The notes under the pieces were generated by a model that made no database searches, was not told the DNA's origin, and saw only the letters and a list, made by a program, of their open reading frames with translations. A program made the translations under genes and the position numbers. From positions 594,501 to 658,500 of the forward strand of contig NZ_CP118962.1 of the NCBI RefSeq assembly GCF_029024925.1: a stretch of 64,000 nucleotides of DNA, written 5' to 3'. The stretch is from Enterococcus faecalis (lineage in GTDB: Bacteria; Bacillota; Bacilli; Lactobacillales; Enterococcaceae). Positions within the stretch are counted from its first letter, which is position 1, and every line of letters starts with the position of its first letter. Positions 8,526 to 19,693 of this stretch are shown one piece after another.

Positions 8526-9263
8526 TTAAATATTTAATACTTTATCTAAGAAATCTTTTGTTCGAGGGTTTTGAGGATTTTCAAAGACTTGCTCTGGCGA
8601 ACCATCTTCTAGGAAGTTACCGCCATCAATGAACATTACTCGATTAGCCACTTCTTTTGCAAAGCCCATTTCGTGAGTAACGATGACCATTGTCATTCCT
8701 TGTTTTGCTAAATCTTTCATTACACCAAGAACATCGCCAACCATTTCTGGATCAAGAGCTGATGTTGGCTCATCGAAAAGCATAATATCAGGATTCATCG
8801 CTAACGCACGTGCAATTGCGACACGTTGTTTTTGACCACCAGATAAAGAATCTGGATAGGCATCTTTTTTATCTGCCAACCCAACACGTTCTAAAAGTTC
8901 TAACGCTTTTTTCTCCGCTTCGTCTTTTGATAAGCGACCTAAATCGGTTGGTGCTAAAACAATATTTTCTAAAATAGATAAATGTGGAAACAAATTGAAA
9001 TGTTGGAAAACCATGCCGATATGTTGACGGACTTGGTTGATGTCCGTATTTTTATCTGTCAAGTTCGCACCATCAATAATAATGTCTCCGCTAGAAGCTT
9101 CTTCTAATTGATTCAAGCAACGTAAAAAAGTACTTTTACCAGAACCAGAAGGACCGATGACGCAGACTACGTCGCCTTCGTTAATAGAAACATTAATGTC
9201 GTTTAAGACCGTGTTGTCACCATATTTTTTTACTAAATGTTCAACTAAGATTTTTTCAGTCAT
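8526..9263 (-). CDS. glnQ: Amino-acid (glutamine-type) ABC transporter ATP-binding protein
   Basis: This 245-residue ATPase of the polar amino-acid uptake family has Walker [11 protein letters not shown]-loop [10 protein letters not shown], signature LSGGQKQR, Walker [13 protein letters not shown] and the H-loop THEMG. It powers import through the membrane protein encoded by the upstream gene, whose stop codon ends one base before this ATG, so the two are translationally linked. The gene symbol rests on the GlnPQ-like architecture of the pair. Confidence 0.9.
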   Translation of the reverse strand: MTEKILVEHLVKKYGDNTVLNDINVSINEGDVVCVIGPSGSGKSTFLRCLNQLEEASSGDIIIDGANLTDKNTDINQVRQHIGMVFQHFNLFPHLSILENIVLAPTDLGRLSKDEAEKKALELLERVGLADKKDAYPDSLSGGQKQRVAIARALAMNPDIMLFDEPTSALDPEMVGDVLGVMKDLAKQGMTMVIVTHEMGFAKEVANRVMFIDGGNFLEDGSPEQVFENPQNPRTKDFLDKVLNI

Positions 9264-9264
9264 A

Positions 9265-11433
9265 TTAGTTCACCTTCTTTTCAAGGTTTTTCGCTAATTT
9301 AGTTAAGCTAGTAATTAAAATTAAGTAGATTAACGCAATAACGAAGTAAACCATTGTACTTTGTAATGTCCGAGCAACAATAATTTTTCCTGTTTGTAGT
9401 AGTTCGATTAAGCCAATTGCTGAAAGGATAGTTGTATCTTTCAATGAAATAACAAATTGGTTAATGAATGAAGGAATCATAATGCGAATCGCTTGTGGTA
9501 AAATAATTTTTTGCATTGTCCGATTATAGGAAAGACCTAAACTTCTTGAAGCTTCCATTTGGCCAACTGGAACAGCTTTGATTCCGCCGCGCACAATTTC
9601 AGAAATATAGGCACTGGCATTTAAAGTTAATGTGATAATCCCAGCAATGAAGACCGGGATATTAAAGCCAAGCACACCAGGTAATCCGAAATAGATGAAG
9701 AACGCTAAGACCATTAAAGGAATTCCGCGAATTAAATCAACATAAATGGTTGAAAGTACACGTAATGCTTTGATTGGTGAAACGCTGAATAATCCGAAAA
9801 TAACGCCGACAATTAAAGCAAGTACGAAGGAAATCAACGTTAATAGAATCGTCATCCATAAACCGTGTAACAATTGTTTCCAGTTGTTTTGCATGAAGCC
9901 AACAAACGTAGATTCGTCAGCTGTTTCTTCTTTGGCTTCGTTGCCATCTTTCACGTAAGTGCCGATAATTTTATCGTATTCACCTGTACGTTTCATTTCT
10001 TTTAAGCCTTCGTTAAACATTTCAAGTAGTTCAGGATTTTGCCCTTTTTTGACAGCAAAACCGTAAGAACCACCTTTTTCACGAGGAATTGGTGTCGCTA
10101 GTGGTTGATTTTGCGCAACCCCATAGCCAATGACAGGATAATCATCCATCATGGCATCAACTTCGCCAATTTCTAATGCACTGTATAATGCATCAGTTGT
10201 GTCTAAATACTTAATTGAGTAATCATATTTCTTTTTATTTTTTTCTAAGAAATCAGCACTTTCAGTACCAATTTTTACGCCGACTTTTTTGCCTTTTAAA
10301 TCATCATACGATTTAATTTTGTCATTGCCTTTTTTGACCGCAATTTGAATGCCGCTATCAAAGTAAGGAACAGAGAAGTCGAAGGCTTTTTTACGATCAT
10401 CCGTAATCGTCATGCCTGCAACCATCCCATCTGCTTGACCAGATTCAACAGCTTGGACAGCAGAACTAAAACCAATAAATTTAAATTCAACAGTAAAACC
10501 TTGCAATTCAGCTGCACGTTTGACTAAATCTACATCAATTCCGACATAATCACCTTGGGCATTTTGAAACTCAAACGGAGCAAACGTAGAATCACTAGCA
10601 ATCACATATTTCTCTTTTTTAGGAGTGATTTTTTTCATCTGTTCGCCAGCGTCTTGTGTGTTTGTTTCATCACCTGTCGCTAAGTAGTTGTTTAAAATTT
10701 TATCATAAGTACCATTGTCTTTAAGATTTTTCAAACCAGCGTTGAACTTTTTGATTAATTCAGGGTTTTGACCTTTTTTCACTGCGAAACCATAAGAACT
10801 GCCTGTTTCTTTATCGCCAACTAATTGTAATTTTTGGCCATTTTTCACTGCGTAGCCCAATACAGGATAATCATCAACGATTGCATCCGCTTCGCCGTTT
10901 TCTAAGGCTTTATAAAGACCCGTTGCATCGTCAAAATTTTTGATGGTGTAGTCATATTTCTCTTTATTTTTTTCAAGGAAGTTGGCACTTTCAGTTCCAA
11001 CTTTAGCCGCAACCGTTTTGCCTTTTAAATCATCATATGATTTAATTTTGTCGTTTCCTTTTTTAACCGCTAATTGTAAACCGCTATCGAAGTATGGATC
11101 TGAAAAATCAAAGGATTTTTTTCGCTCATCCGTAATACTCATTCCAGCAATCATGCCATCAATTTGTTTAGATTGAATCGCTTGGACTGCACTATCGAAG
11201 CCTAATGGTTTTAAATCCACTTCAAAACCTTGATCTTTGGCAATCGCATCTAATAAATCAACGTCAATACCAATGTATTTTCCTTTTGAGTCTTGGAATT
11301 CAAAAGGGGCGAATGTTAAATCCGTTCCAATTGTATATTTCTTTCCTTCCGCATGTGCTGAAGTGCCACTAATGAATGTTAGCAGAGTTACCATCATCAC
11401 AAAGAAAGAAAGTAAAAAGTGTTTCCTTTTCAT
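9265..11433 (-). CDS. glnP: Fused double substrate-binding protein and permease of an amino-acid ABC importer
   Basis: The start chosen is the ATG at 11433, with AGGAG 7 bases upstream, giving 722 residues. After a signal peptide (cleaved near TSAHA-EG) come two tandem periplasmic-type binding domains, about residues 30-255 and 270-485, each with the TFAPFEFQ and GIDVDL motifs. A permease domain with the EAA-type loop ([21 protein letters not shown]) occupies the last ~215 residues. This is the GlnP arrangement studied in Lactococcus lactis, where the two domains bind Gln and Asn/Gln/Glu with different affinities. The two halves are closely similar, pointing to internal duplication. Substrate is inferred from architecture only. 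Confidence 0.9.
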   Translation of the reverse strand: MKRKHFLLSFFVMMVTLLTFISGTSAHAEGKKYTIGTDLTFAPFEFQDSKGKYIGIDVDLLDAIAKDQGFEVDLKPLGFDSAVQAIQSKQIDGMIAGMSITDERKKSFDFSDPYFDSGLQLAVKKGNDKIKSYDDLKGKTVAAKVGTESANFLEKNKEKYDYTIKNFDDATGLYKALENGEADAIVDDYPVLGYAVKNGQKLQLVGDKETGSSYGFAVKKGQNPELIKKFNAGLKNLKDNGTYDKILNNYLATGDETNTQDAGEQMKKITPKKEKYVIASDSTFAPFEFQNAQGDYVGIDVDLVKRAAELQGFTVEFKFIGFSSAVQAVESGQADGMVAGMTITDDRKKAFDFSVPYFDSGIQIAVKKGNDKIKSYDDLKGKKVGVKIGTESADFLEKNKKKYDYSIKYLDTTDALYSALEIGEVDAMMDDYPVIGYGVAQNQPLATPIPREKGGSYGFAVKKGQNPELLEMFNEGLKEMKRTGEYDKIIGTYVKDGNEAKEETADESTFVGFMQNNWKQLLHGLWMTILLTLISFVLALIVGVIFGLFSVSPIKALRVLSTIYVDLIRGIPLMVLAFFIYFGLPGVLGFNIPVFIAGIITLTLNASAYISEIVRGGIKAVPVGQMEASRSLGLSYNRTMQKIILPQAIRIMIPSFINQFVISLKDTTILSAIGLIELLQTGKIIVARTLQSTMVYFVIALIYLILITSLTKLAKNLEKKVN

Positions 11434-11463
11434 AAAATACCTCCTAGTTTTGCATATTGAACA

Positions 11464-11493
11464 ATTATATAGTAAGAAATAGGAAGCTGACAA
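11464..11493 (-). promoter_or_regulatory. Promoter of glnPQ-type operon
   Basis: On the minus strand, TTGTCA (11493-11488) and TATAAT (11469-11464) are 18 bases apart, about 30 bases before the chosen glnP start. Confidence 0.6.
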
Positions 11494-11614
11494 GTATTTG
11501 AACGCTAAAAAGAGAAAAAAACTCTAATTTCCTTACATTGCATGTTATAAAATGTGACATAGAAATTAAGAACAAAAGATTAAGATCAGTTGAAGTCCGA
11601 AACAGCAAAAGTGG

Positions 11615-11628
11615 CGAAAATATGTTCG
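11615..11628 (+). promoter_or_regulatory. LexA (DinR) SOS box ahead of uvrB
   Basis: CGAAAATATGTTCG matches the Gram-positive SOS consensus CGAACNNNNGTTCG at all fixed positions but one, and is a near-perfect dyad. It lies 84 bases upstream of the uvrB start, so uvrBA is probably induced by DNA damage. Confidence 0.78.
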
Positions 11629-11711
11629 GTATGTTAAACTAATAAGTGGACATTCTGCCAGAATGGGCCGATAATTTAAGAGAAATTAGACACTTTGAGG
11701 GGGAGTTATAA

Positions 11712-13709
11712 ATGATCGAAAGAGAAACTTCCAATACCTTTCATTTGGCTTCTAAATATGAGCCTGCCGGAGATCAGCCAGCCGCTATTGCTGAACTAGT
11801 TGACGGTGTCAAAGGTGGAGAAAAAGCTCAAATTTTACTTGGAGCGACCGGAACAGGTAAAACATTTACAATCTCTAATGTGATTCAAGAAGTGAACAAA
11901 CCAACATTAGTGATTGCACATAATAAAACACTAGCTGGACAATTATACGGGGAATTTAAAGAATTTTTCCCAGATAATGCGGTCGAGTATTTTGTCAGTT
12001 ACTATGATTATTATCAACCAGAAGCATATGTACCCTCAAGTGATACATATATTGAAAAAGATTCCAGTATTAATGATGAAATTGATAAACTACGCCATTC
12101 AGCGACAAGTTCTTTATTGGAACGAAACGATGTCATCGTGGTAGCATCAGTTTCTTGTATTTTTGGTTTAGGGGATCCGCGGGAATACAGTCAACAAGTT
12201 GTTTCATTACGTGTGGGAATGGAAATGGATCGTAATGAGTTACTAAAAAGCTTAGTCGATATTCAATTCGAACGAAATGATATTGATTTTCAACGGGGGC
12301 GTTTTCGTGTCCGCGGTGATGTGGTTGAGATATTCCCAGCTTCACGGGATGAGCATGCGCTACGTGTTGAATTTTTCGGAGACGAAATTGATCGAATTCG
12401 TGAAGTAGATGCGTTAACTGGTGAAATTGTCGGCGAAACAGAGCATGTCGCTATTTTTCCGGCAACACACTTCGTGACGAACGAAGAACATATGGAACAC
12501 GCCATTTCGCAGATCCAAGAAGAATTAGAGGCACGTTTGAAAGTGCTTCGCAGTGAAAACAAATTATTGGAAGCCCAACGTTTGGAACAGCGAACTAACT
12601 ATGATATTGAGATGATGAGAGAGATGGGCTATACGTCAGGGATTGAGAATTACTCTCGACATATGGACGGTCGCCAAGAGGGAGAGCCGCCGTATACGCT
12701 GTTGGACTTTTTCCCAGATGACTTCTTACTTGTAATCGATGAGTCTCATGTAACAATGCCGCAAATTAGAGGAATGTATAATGGCGACCGAGCACGGAAA
12801 CAAATGTTAGTGGACTATGGTTTCCGTTTACCAAGTGCACTTGATAACCGACCGCTTCGTTTAGAAGAATTTGAACAACATGTAAACCAAATTGTTTATG
12901 TATCGGCAACACCAGGCCCTTATGAAATGGAACAAACAGAGACTGTTGTTCAACAAATCATTCGACCAACAGGTTTACTAGATCCAGAAGTAGAAATCCG
13001 CCCAATTATGGGTCAAATTGATGACTTGGTGGGCGAAATTAATGAACGGATCGAAAAAGATCAGCGGGTGTTTGTCACAACCTTAACGAAGAAAATGGCC
13101 GAAGATTTAACCGACTATTTCAAAGAATTAGGCTTAAAAGTTAAATATTTGCATAGTGATATAAAAACACTGGAAAGAACGGAGATTATTCGCGATTTAC
13201 GATTAGGCGAATTTGATATTCTAATTGGTATTAACTTATTACGTGAAGGAATCGATGTGCCAGAAGTTTCCTTAATTGCGATTCTAGATGCGGATAAAGA
13301 AGGCTTCTTACGTAGTGAACGCTCGTTAGTGCAAACGATGGGACGGGCTGCCCGGAACGCTGAAGGAAAAGTCATTATGTATGCAGATAAAATCACCGAT
13401 TCGATGCAACGAGCTATGGATGAAACGGCACGACGTCGGGCAATCCAAGAAGCATATAATGAAGAACATGGTATTGAACCAAAAACAATTATTAAAGAAA
13501 TTCGTGATTTGATTTCTATTTCCAAAACAGCTGATAAAGATGAAACAGTGGTTCAATTGGATAAATCATATGAAGATTTATCAAGACAAGAAAAAGCTGA
13601 TTTATTACTGAAACTTGAAAGAGAAATGAAAGATGCGGCCAAAGCGTTAGACTTCGAAACTGCAGCCACATTACGAGATACCATTCTTGAATTGAAAGCT
13701 GCCAAATAA
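11712..13709 (+). CDS. uvrB: Excinuclease ABC subunit B
   Basis: This 665-residue protein is of normal family length. It is the damage-verification helicase of nucleotide excision repair: it is loaded by UvrA2, opens the DNA around the lesion and recruits UvrC. Visible features are Walker A GATGTGKT (44-51), the beta-hairpin region ([13 protein letters not shown]), DESH (helicase motif II), helicase motifs V/VI ([22 protein letters not shown]), and the C-terminal UVR domain that contacts UvrC. The ATG has a strong GAGGGGGAG site. A LexA box lies upstream, and uvrA follows after 117 bp containing a hairpin. Confidence 0.98.
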   Translation: MIERETSNTFHLASKYEPAGDQPAAIAELVDGVKGGEKAQILLGATGTGKTFTISNVIQEVNKPTLVIAHNKTLAGQLYGEFKEFFPDNAVEYFVSYYDYYQPEAYVPSSDTYIEKDSSINDEIDKLRHSATSSLLERNDVIVVASVSCIFGLGDPREYSQQVVSLRVGMEMDRNELLKSLVDIQFERNDIDFQRGRFRVRGDVVEIFPASRDEHALRVEFFGDEIDRIREVDALTGEIVGETEHVAIFPATHFVTNEEHMEHAISQIQEELEARLKVLRSENKLLEAQRLEQRTNYDIEMMREMGYTSGIENYSRHMDGRQEGEPPYTLLDFFPDDFLLVIDESHVTMPQIRGMYNGDRARKQMLVDYGFRLPSALDNRPLRLEEFEQHVNQIVYVSATPGPYEMEQTETVVQQIIRPTGLLDPEVEIRPIMGQIDDLVGEINERIEKDQRVFVTTLTKKMAEDLTDYFKELGLKVKYLHSDIKTLERTEIIRDLRLGEFDILIGINLLREGIDVPEVSLIAILDADKEGFLRSERSLVQTMGRAARNAEGKVIMYADKITDSMQRAMDETARRRAIQEAYNEEHGIEPKTIIKEIRDLISISKTADKDETVVQLDKSYEDLSRQEKADLLLKLEREMKDAAKALDFETAATLRDTILELKAAK

Positions 13710-13725
13710 GTCAACCAACGGATTA

Positions 13726-13768
13726 AGTAAAAGATACGATGAACCATCGTATCTTTTACTAATCTTTT
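13726..13768 (+). terminator. Hairpin between uvrB and uvrA (terminator or attenuator)
   Basis: A perfect 16-base stem (13726-13741 with 13745-13760) and a 3-base loop are followed by a T-rich but interrupted tract. It may partly uncouple uvrA from uvrB transcription or stabilise the uvrB mRNA. Confidence 0.6.
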
Positions 13769-13826
13769 CTCTATAGAATGACTTGAAATGATTTGACGTA
13801 AGAGATTTAGTAAAAGGAGAACATAT

Positions 13827-16646
13827 ATGGCAAATGATAAAATTGTGATTCATGGTGCACGCGCCCATAACTTAAAAAATATTGATGTCACGATTCCTCG
13901 TGACAAAATGGTTGTTGTAACTGGACTATCTGGTTCTGGCAAAAGTTCATTAGCGTTTGATACGCTTTACGCAGAAGGGCAACGACGTTATGTAGAGAGT
14001 CTCTCTGCTTATGCGCGACAATTTTTGGGACAGATGGATAAACCAGATGTTGACAGCATCGATGGTTTAAGTCCAGCTATTTCAATTGATCAAAAGACGA
14101 CAAGTAAAAACCCACGCTCAACGGTGGGGACGGTCACAGAAATCAATGATTATTTACGATTGTTATTTGCTCGGGTAGGTCATCCAATTTGTCCTAACGA
14201 TCATATTGAAATTACCAGTCAGTCTGTTGAACAGATGGTTGATAAAGTCTTAGAGCTACCAGAGCGAACAAAAATTCAAATTTTGGCCCCTGTTGTGGTC
14301 AAGAAAAAAGGCCAACATAAAAAAGTGTTTGAAATGATCCAACGTGAAGGGTATGTCAGAATGCGGGTGGATGGTGAAACCTATGATGTTAGTGAGGCAC
14401 CAGAACTTGAAAAAAATAAAAAACATGATATTGCGATTGTGATTGACCGTATCGTTGTGAAAGAAGGCATTCGCTCTCGCTTGTTTGATTCGTTTGAAGC
14501 GGCTTTGCGTTTAGCTGAAGGTTACGCAATTGTTGATGTGATTGGTCAAGAAGAAATGTTGTTTAGTGAACATTATGCTTGTCCTTATTGTGGGTTCACA
14601 GTCGGTGAATTGGAACCGCGCTTGTTTTCATTTAATGCACCATTTGGCGCTTGTCCCGATTGTGATGGTTTAGGTGTTAAATTAGAAGTGGACAAAGACT
14701 TAGTGATTCCAGATCCCACTAAAACCTTGAGAGAAGGAGCCATTGTTCCGTGGAACCCTATTAGTTCCCAATATTATCCACAAATGTTGGAACAAGCAGC
14801 CACCAGTTTTGGGATTGATATGGATACGCCGTTTGAAGAATTACCTGCAGACCAACAAGAAATTATTTTAAATGGTTCTGGCGAGAAAAACTTTCATTTT
14901 CATTATGAAAATGACTTTGGTGGTGTTCGTGATGTGGAAGTGCCATTTGAAGGGATTTTAAAAAATATTAAACGACGCTATCATGAAACAAATAGCGATT
15001 TTACACGAGATCAAATGCGGTTATACATGACAGAATTGACTTGTCGAAGCTGTCAAGGGTATCGTTTGAATCCGCAAGCTTTAGCTGTAAAAATCAATGG
15101 CACGCACATTGGTGAAGTCAGTGAATTAGCAATAAAAAATGCGGTCCAATTTTTTGAAGGTGTGTCTTTATCTGAACAAGAAACAACGATTGCTCGGCCA
15201 ATTTTAAAAGAAGTCGAAGATCGGTTAACCTTCTTAAAAAATGTCGGGTTAGATTACTTAACCTTAAGTCGAGCTGCTGGTACACTTTCTGGTGGAGAAG
15301 CACAAAGAATTCGCTTAGCAACACAAATTGGATCAAACTTATCAGGCGTCCTTTACATTTTAGATGAACCATCAATTGGTTTGCATCAACGAGATAACGA
15401 CCGCTTGATTGACTCATTGAAAAAAATGCGGGACTTAGGCAATACATTAATTGTGGTGGAACATGATGAAGATACAATGATGGCTTCGGATTACTTGATT
15501 GATGTGGGACCTGGCGCTGGACATCTGGGCGGTGAAATTGTAGCCGCTGGTACGCCGGAAGAGGTTGCTAAAAATCCGCATTCATTGACCGGTCAATATC
15601 TTTCTGGGAAAAAAGTGATTCCTGTACCAAAAGAACGTCGCAAAGGTAATGGCAAAGCGATCAAAGTCACTGGTGCCAGTGAAAATAATTTAAAAAATGT
15701 CAGTGTTGAATTTCCGCTAGGTGAATTTGTTGCTGTCACAGGTGTTTCAGGTTCAGGGAAAAGTACTTTAGTCAATCAAATTTTGAAAAAAGCACTGGCC
15801 CAAAAATTAAATCGTAATTCCAATAAACCTGGGAAACACAAAAGTATCACTGGTTATGAAGCCATTGAAAAGATTGTTGACATTGATCAAAGTCCAATTG
15901 GTCGAACACCAAGAAGTAATCCAGCGACTTATACTAGTGTTTTTGATGACATTCGCGATTTGTTTGCCCAAACAAATGAAGCCAAGGTTCGTGGCTATAA
16001 AAAAGGCCGCTTTAGTTTTAACGTCAAAGGTGGCCGTTGTGAAGCTTGTCGCGGGGATGGTATCATCAAAATTGAAATGCACTTTTTACCTGACGTCTAT
16101 GTGCCTTGCGAAGTTTGTCATGGCAAACGTTATAATTCTGAGACGTTAGAAGTTCATTATAAAGGCAAAAACATTTCTGATATTTTAGATATGACGGTGG
16201 AAGATGCCGTAGAATTTTTCAAACATATCCCTAAAATTCATCGTAAATTGCAAACAATTGTGGATGTAGGCTTAGGCTATGTGACATTGGGGCAGCCAGC
16301 AACTACTTTATCTGGTGGAGAAGCACAGCGGATGAAGCTAGCGAGTGAACTTCATAAAAATTCTAATGGGAAAAACTTTTATATTCTGGATGAACCAACA
16401 ACCGGCTTGCATACCGATGATATTGCGCGATTGCTTCTAGTATTAGAGCGTTTAGTGGAAGCGGGCAATACCGTTTTAGTGATTGAACATAACTTGGATG
16501 TCATCAAATCTGCGGATCATGTGATTGATCTAGGGCCAGAAGGTGGCGACGGTGGTGGGACGATCGTGGCGACAGGAACACCAGAAGAAGTTGCTAAAGT
16601 CAAAGACAGTTACACAGGATATTATTTAAAACGTGTTCTGAAATAA
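13827..16646 (+). CDS. uvrA: Excinuclease ABC subunit A
   Basis: This 939-residue damage-recognition ATPase acts as a dimer and delivers UvrB to lesions. It contains two ABC ATPase modules: Walker A motifs GLSGSGKSS (about residue 32) and GVSGSGKST (about 640), each with the signature LSGGEAQR. Zinc-binding Cys sets are visible (CPYC/CPDC in the first half, [16 protein letters not shown] in the second). The ribosome site is AAAGGAGA. Same orientation as uvrB; the intergenic hairpin suggests the two are not equally expressed. Confidence 0.98.
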   Translation: MANDKIVIHGARAHNLKNIDVTIPRDKMVVVTGLSGSGKSSLAFDTLYAEGQRRYVESLSAYARQFLGQMDKPDVDSIDGLSPAISIDQKTTSKNPRSTVGTVTEINDYLRLLFARVGHPICPNDHIEITSQSVEQMVDKVLELPERTKIQILAPVVVKKKGQHKKVFEMIQREGYVRMRVDGETYDVSEAPELEKNKKHDIAIVIDRIVVKEGIRSRLFDSFEAALRLAEGYAIVDVIGQEEMLFSEHYACPYCGFTVGELEPRLFSFNAPFGACPDCDGLGVKLEVDKDLVIPDPTKTLREGAIVPWNPISSQYYPQMLEQAATSFGIDMDTPFEELPADQQEIILNGSGEKNFHFHYENDFGGVRDVEVPFEGILKNIKRRYHETNSDFTRDQMRLYMTELTCRSCQGYRLNPQALAVKINGTHIGEVSELAIKNAVQFFEGVSLSEQETTIARPILKEVEDRLTFLKNVGLDYLTLSRAAGTLSGGEAQRIRLATQIGSNLSGVLYILDEPSIGLHQRDNDRLIDSLKKMRDLGNTLIVVEHDEDTMMASDYLIDVGPGAGHLGGEIVAAGTPEEVAKNPHSLTGQYLSGKKVIPVPKERRKGNGKAIKVTGASENNLKNVSVEFPLGEFVAVTGVSGSGKSTLVNQILKKALAQKLNRNSNKPGKHKSITGYEAIEKIVDIDQSPIGRTPRSNPATYTSVFDDIRDLFAQTNEAKVRGYKKGRFSFNVKGGRCEACRGDGIIKIEMHFLPDVYVPCEVCHGKRYNSETLEVHYKGKNISDILDMTVEDAVEFFKHIPKIHRKLQTIVDVGLGYVTLGQPATTLSGGEAQRMKLASELHKNSNGKNFYILDEPTTGLHTDDIARLLLVLERLVEAGNTVLVIEHNLDVIKSADHVIDLGPEGGDGGGTIVATGTPEEVAKVKDSYTGYYLKRVLK

Positions 16647-16662
16647 ACATTAATGATTAGAT

Positions 16663-16700
16663 AAAGAACCTTGTTTTTATGGGAAACAAGGTTCTTTTAT
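16663..16700 (+). terminator. Intrinsic terminator after uvrA
   Basis: A 14-base stem (AAAGAACCTTGTTT with its complement at 16684-16697) is followed by T-rich sequence. Confidence 0.85.
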
Positions 16701-16743
16701 TATAAAATAACAAATATTTTTTAACAAAAATTAAAAATAAATG

Positions 16744-16773
16744 TTGACTTAATGTGTAATTAAAAGATATACT
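16744..16773 (+). promoter_or_regulatory. Promoter of the YusW-like gene
   Basis: TTGACT (16744-16749) and TATACT (16768-16773) are spaced by 18 bases. Confidence 0.65.
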
Positions 16774-16776
16774 ATG

Positions 16777-16788
16777 TTTGTTAACAAA
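16777..16788 (+). promoter_or_regulatory. 12-bp perfect palindrome at the transcription start (candidate operator)
   Basis: TTTGTTAACAAA sits directly after the -10 box, covering the likely start site, which is a typical repressor position. No matching regulator is known to me. Confidence 0.35.
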
Positions 16789-16817
16789 ATAACAATGAAC
16801 ACGAAGGGAAGTCTTAA

Positions 16818-17612
16818 ATGAAAAACAAAAAAATAACAACAAGTTTATTAACAGCAGGAATGGTCTTAGCTATCGGAATCACACCTTTTGTACATAGTAA
16901 CACAATGGAAGCAGCGACCTTAATTTCACAATCAGACCATGAAAAAGTAATGAGCTTTACCAAGAAAGACTTAAAAGAAGCAACGGGCATTCAATTGGAG
17001 CCGGCGACAGTACAAGCCGTTCATCAGGAATTAAAGCAACAAATCACCTGGGAAACATTAGGCTATTCCACAATTGATGCGCAAAATATTGCGACACGTT
17101 TTACACAAAATACATATCAGGCTCTGGGGATTTTAACAGATATCGCCAACCATTCAGACCTTCAATTGAAAGTCATTACCATTAATAATCCATATCTAGC
17201 AACAGCTAAAATTGGTACCTTTAAGTGGGAAACCGTAACTCCTGAAGTTGGTGGGGACCATGAAACAGCAGACAATGAACTAACCACACCAACACCGACT
17301 GTTGCCAGTCTTCAAGAGATTGACGTAGAAATCGAATACGACGAAAATGAAATTGAGTTCACCTATGAAATAAAATCGAACGGAACAATTGAAGCAACGT
17401 ATGAAGATGAATCTGCTGATTTAGAATTAGAAGGTAAGGCAGCACAAGACAAAATCATGACTCTTTTAGATGGATTGTCAATCAAAACAGCTACAAATGA
17501 ACAAATTAAAGAACACATTACGAAAAAGTTATCCGTGAATGAACAAGTAAAAAAAATTGAGTTTGAAGCTAATTTTACTGATAAAACAGAAATTGAGTTT
17601 GTATTAAAATAA
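16818..17612 (+). CDS. Secreted protein with C-terminal YusW-like domain
   Basis: This 264-residue protein has a signal peptide (KKITTSLLTAGMVLAIGI..., cleavage near MEA-A). The middle is probably helical (residues 40-125). An acidic C-terminal region (about 165-264: EIDVEIEYDENEIEF..., ending TEIEFVLK) resembles the YusW-like family of Bacillus. The function of that family is unknown. The very acidic beta-rich repeats suggest cation or cell-wall interaction, but this is only inference. It is monocistronic: own promoter, own terminator, flanked by uvrA and the rapZ operon. Confidence 0.7.
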   Translation: MKNKKITTSLLTAGMVLAIGITPFVHSNTMEAATLISQSDHEKVMSFTKKDLKEATGIQLEPATVQAVHQELKQQITWETLGYSTIDAQNIATRFTQNTYQALGILTDIANHSDLQLKVITINNPYLATAKIGTFKWETVTPEVGGDHETADNELTTPTPTVASLQEIDVEIEYDENEIEFTYEIKSNGTIEATYEDESADLELEGKAAQDKIMTLLDGLSIKTATNEQIKEHITKKLSVNEQVKKIEFEANFTDKTEIEFVLK

Positions 17613-17642
17613 CACACAGTTATACAATATAATTCAGCAATT

Positions 17643-17678
17643 AAAACAGCGTTGACAAAAATGTCAATGCTGTTTTTC
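17643..17678 (+). terminator. Intrinsic terminator after the YusW-like gene
   Basis: A 15-base stem (17643-17657 with 17662-17676, one G-U pair) with a 4-base A loop, ending in five T. Confidence 0.85.
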
Positions 17679-17738
17679 TATGAAAGAATAGAAATCTTTA
17701 TAAGAATGATTGAAAAGCTTTCTTTGATACGCCCGGGG

Positions 17739-17747
17739 TGTTATAAT
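17739..17747 (+). promoter_or_regulatory. Extended -10 promoter of rapZ-yvcK-whiA
   Basis: TG-T-TATAAT is a perfect extended -10 element 31 bases before the rapZ start; no good -35 is visible. Confidence 0.55.
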
Positions 17748-17777
17748 ATAGTGATGCAAGTGAAGGGAGTGTTGAAT

Positions 17778-18665
17778 ATGCCAGAAAATTTACAACTGGT
17801 TATTATTACAGGAATGAGTGGCGCTGGAAAAACAGTCGCTGTTCAAAGCTTTGAAGACATGGGCTATTTCTGTATCGACAATTTACCACCAAGCTTAATC
17901 CCAAAATTTTGGGAATTAATTAAAGAATCTGGAAAAGTTACCAAGATTGCGTTAGTGATCGATTTACGTTCACGGACCTTCTTTAGAGAAATTCAGGATA
18001 TGTTAGTCGAACTTGAAAATACTAATTTTATTGATACAACGATTTTATTTTTAGATGCCACCGATGAAGAGTTGGTTTCTCGTTATAAAGAGACACGGCG
18101 TGCGCATCCAATGGCGATGGATGGTTTAGTGACAGAAGGTATTCGTAAAGAACGTGCAATGCTGGAAGAAATCAAGGCGGATGCTCAGTTGGTTATTGAT
18201 ACCACGGACTTGTCCCCTCGTCAATTGCGGGAACGTTTGAATAAAGAACTAGCAACGAGAGAGACACACGAATTTCGAGTGGAAATGGTGTCCTTCGGCT
18301 TTAAATATGGGTTGCCGATTGATGCAGATATCGTTATGGATGTTCGCTTTTTACCTAATCCCCATTATATTGATGAACTACGGCCGTTAACTGGAATGGA
18401 TCAACCTGTTTATGATTATGTGATGGGCTTCCCAGAAACAGATGAATTTTATACCAAATTTATCGATTTACTGCGAACAGTCTTACCTGGATATAAAAAA
18501 GAAGGTAAAAGTAGCGTCACCATTGCAATTGGCTGTACTGGCGGACAACATCGCTCTGTCGCATTGACAGAACGTGTTGGCGCTGAATTAAAAGAGGAAG
18601 ATTACCATGTAAATATTACCCACCGCGACCGCTTAAAAAGAAAAGAAACGGTTAATCGCTCTTAA
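17778..18665 (+). CDS. rapZ: RNase adapter RapZ/YvcJ-type nucleotide-binding protein
   Basis: The start chosen is the ATG at 17778 behind AGGGAG, since longer in-frame versions run into the upstream terminator. This gives 295 residues, the usual family length. It has an N-terminal P-loop ATPase/GTPase domain (GMSGAGKT) and a C-terminal domain with the conserved [15 protein letters not shown]. In E. coli RapZ controls the sRNA GlmZ; in Firmicutes (YvcJ) it binds nucleotides and affects competence and phosphorylation-linked signalling. It overlaps yvcK by one base (TAATG). Confidence 0.95.
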   Translation: MPENLQLVIITGMSGAGKTVAVQSFEDMGYFCIDNLPPSLIPKFWELIKESGKVTKIALVIDLRSRTFFREIQDMLVELENTNFIDTTILFLDATDEELVSRYKETRRAHPMAMDGLVTEGIRKERAMLEEIKADAQLVIDTTDLSPRQLRERLNKELATRETHEFRVEMVSFGFKYGLPIDADIVMDVRFLPNPHYIDELRPLTGMDQPVYDYVMGFPETDEFYTKFIDLLRTVLPGYKKEGKSSVTIAIGCTGGQHRSVALTERVGAELKEEDYHVNITHRDRLKRKETVNRS

Positions 18666-19660
18666 TGAAAACCTATCGAATTCGTAAACCGAAGATCGTG
18701 GTTGTTGGTGGTGGAACAGGCTTGCCAGTAATTTTAAAAAGTTTAAGAAATCAAAGTGTTGATATTACTGCCGTCGTAACGGTCGCTGATGATGGCGGTA
18801 GTAGTGGCGAGCTTCGTTCCTCTATTAATAACATGACACCTCCGGGAGATTTAAGAAATGTTTTAGTGGCATTGTCAGATATGCCACAATTATATGAAGA
18901 TATTTTTCAATATCGTTTTGATAAATCAGATAGTCATTTTGCCAATCATGCAATCGGTAATTTAATCATTGCTGCTGTCTCAGAAATGAGGGGAAGTACG
19001 TATGAAGCGATTCAATTGCTTTCAAAAATGATGCATGTTGATGGACGGATTTATCCATCATCAGAACGGCCATTAACGTTACATGCCGTATTTAAAGATG
19101 GCTCAGTGGCGGTGGGAGAATCAAAAATTGCACTGGATCGCAAGACGATTGACCATGTGTTTGTAACAAATACACACGGAGAAGAACAGCCAAGAGCTGC
19201 GCGTAAAGTCGTCAAAGCAATTGAAGAAGCAGACATGGTCGTGTTAGGGCCAGGGAGTCTTTTTACAAGTATTTTGCCTAATTTAGTTATTACAGAAATT
19301 GGTGAAGCCATCAAACAAACGGCAGCGGAAGTAGTCTATATTTGTAACATCATGACCCAAAAAGGGGAAACGGAACATTTTACGGATACCGATCATGTTC
19401 GTGTCTTAAACGAGCATCTACAAGCGCAGTTTGTTGATACAGTGCTGGTTAACACAGAAAAAGTACCAGAAAATTACATGGATCCTGAAATTTATGATGA
19501 ATATTTAGTTCAAGTGAAGCATGATTTTCAAGGATTACGTGAAGAAGGTTGCCGAGTCATTTCGACAGACTTTTTAGAATTAAGAGATGGCGGAGTTTTT
19601 CATGATGGGGAAAAAGTTGTTGAAGAACTTTTCCGTATCGTATTTGGAACGAAATATTAA
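18665..19660 (+). CDS. yvcK: YvcK/GlmR-type gluconeogenesis factor
   Basis: This 331-residue protein of the CofD-like family carries the N-terminal [25 protein letters not shown] and PPGDLRNVL motifs. In Bacillus and Listeria YvcK binds UDP-GlcNAc and directs carbon into cell-wall precursors, and it is needed for growth on gluconeogenic carbon. It is the central gene of the conserved rapZ-yvcK-whiA trio. It starts on the last base of the rapZ stop codon, so translational coupling is expected. Confidence 0.95.
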   Translation: MKTYRIRKPKIVVVGGGTGLPVILKSLRNQSVDITAVVTVADDGGSSGELRSSINNMTPPGDLRNVLVALSDMPQLYEDIFQYRFDKSDSHFANHAIGNLIIAAVSEMRGSTYEAIQLLSKMMHVDGRIYPSSERPLTLHAVFKDGSVAVGESKIALDRKTIDHVFVTNTHGEEQPRAARKVVKAIEEADMVVLGPGSLFTSILPNLVITEIGEAIKQTAAEVVYICNIMTQKGETEHFTDTDHVRVLNEHLQAQFVDTVLVNTEKVPENYMDPEIYDEYLVQVKHDFQGLREEGCRVISTDFLELRDGGVFHDGEKVVEELFRIVFGTKY

Positions 19661-19693
19661 TTAATCAAAAGAATCAAGAGAGGAGGAGCTTAG

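Noticed and set aside
13115-13525. 136-residue minus-strand open frame inside uvrB
   Set aside because: Shadow of the conserved uvrB coding frame; no start signal or family resemblance.
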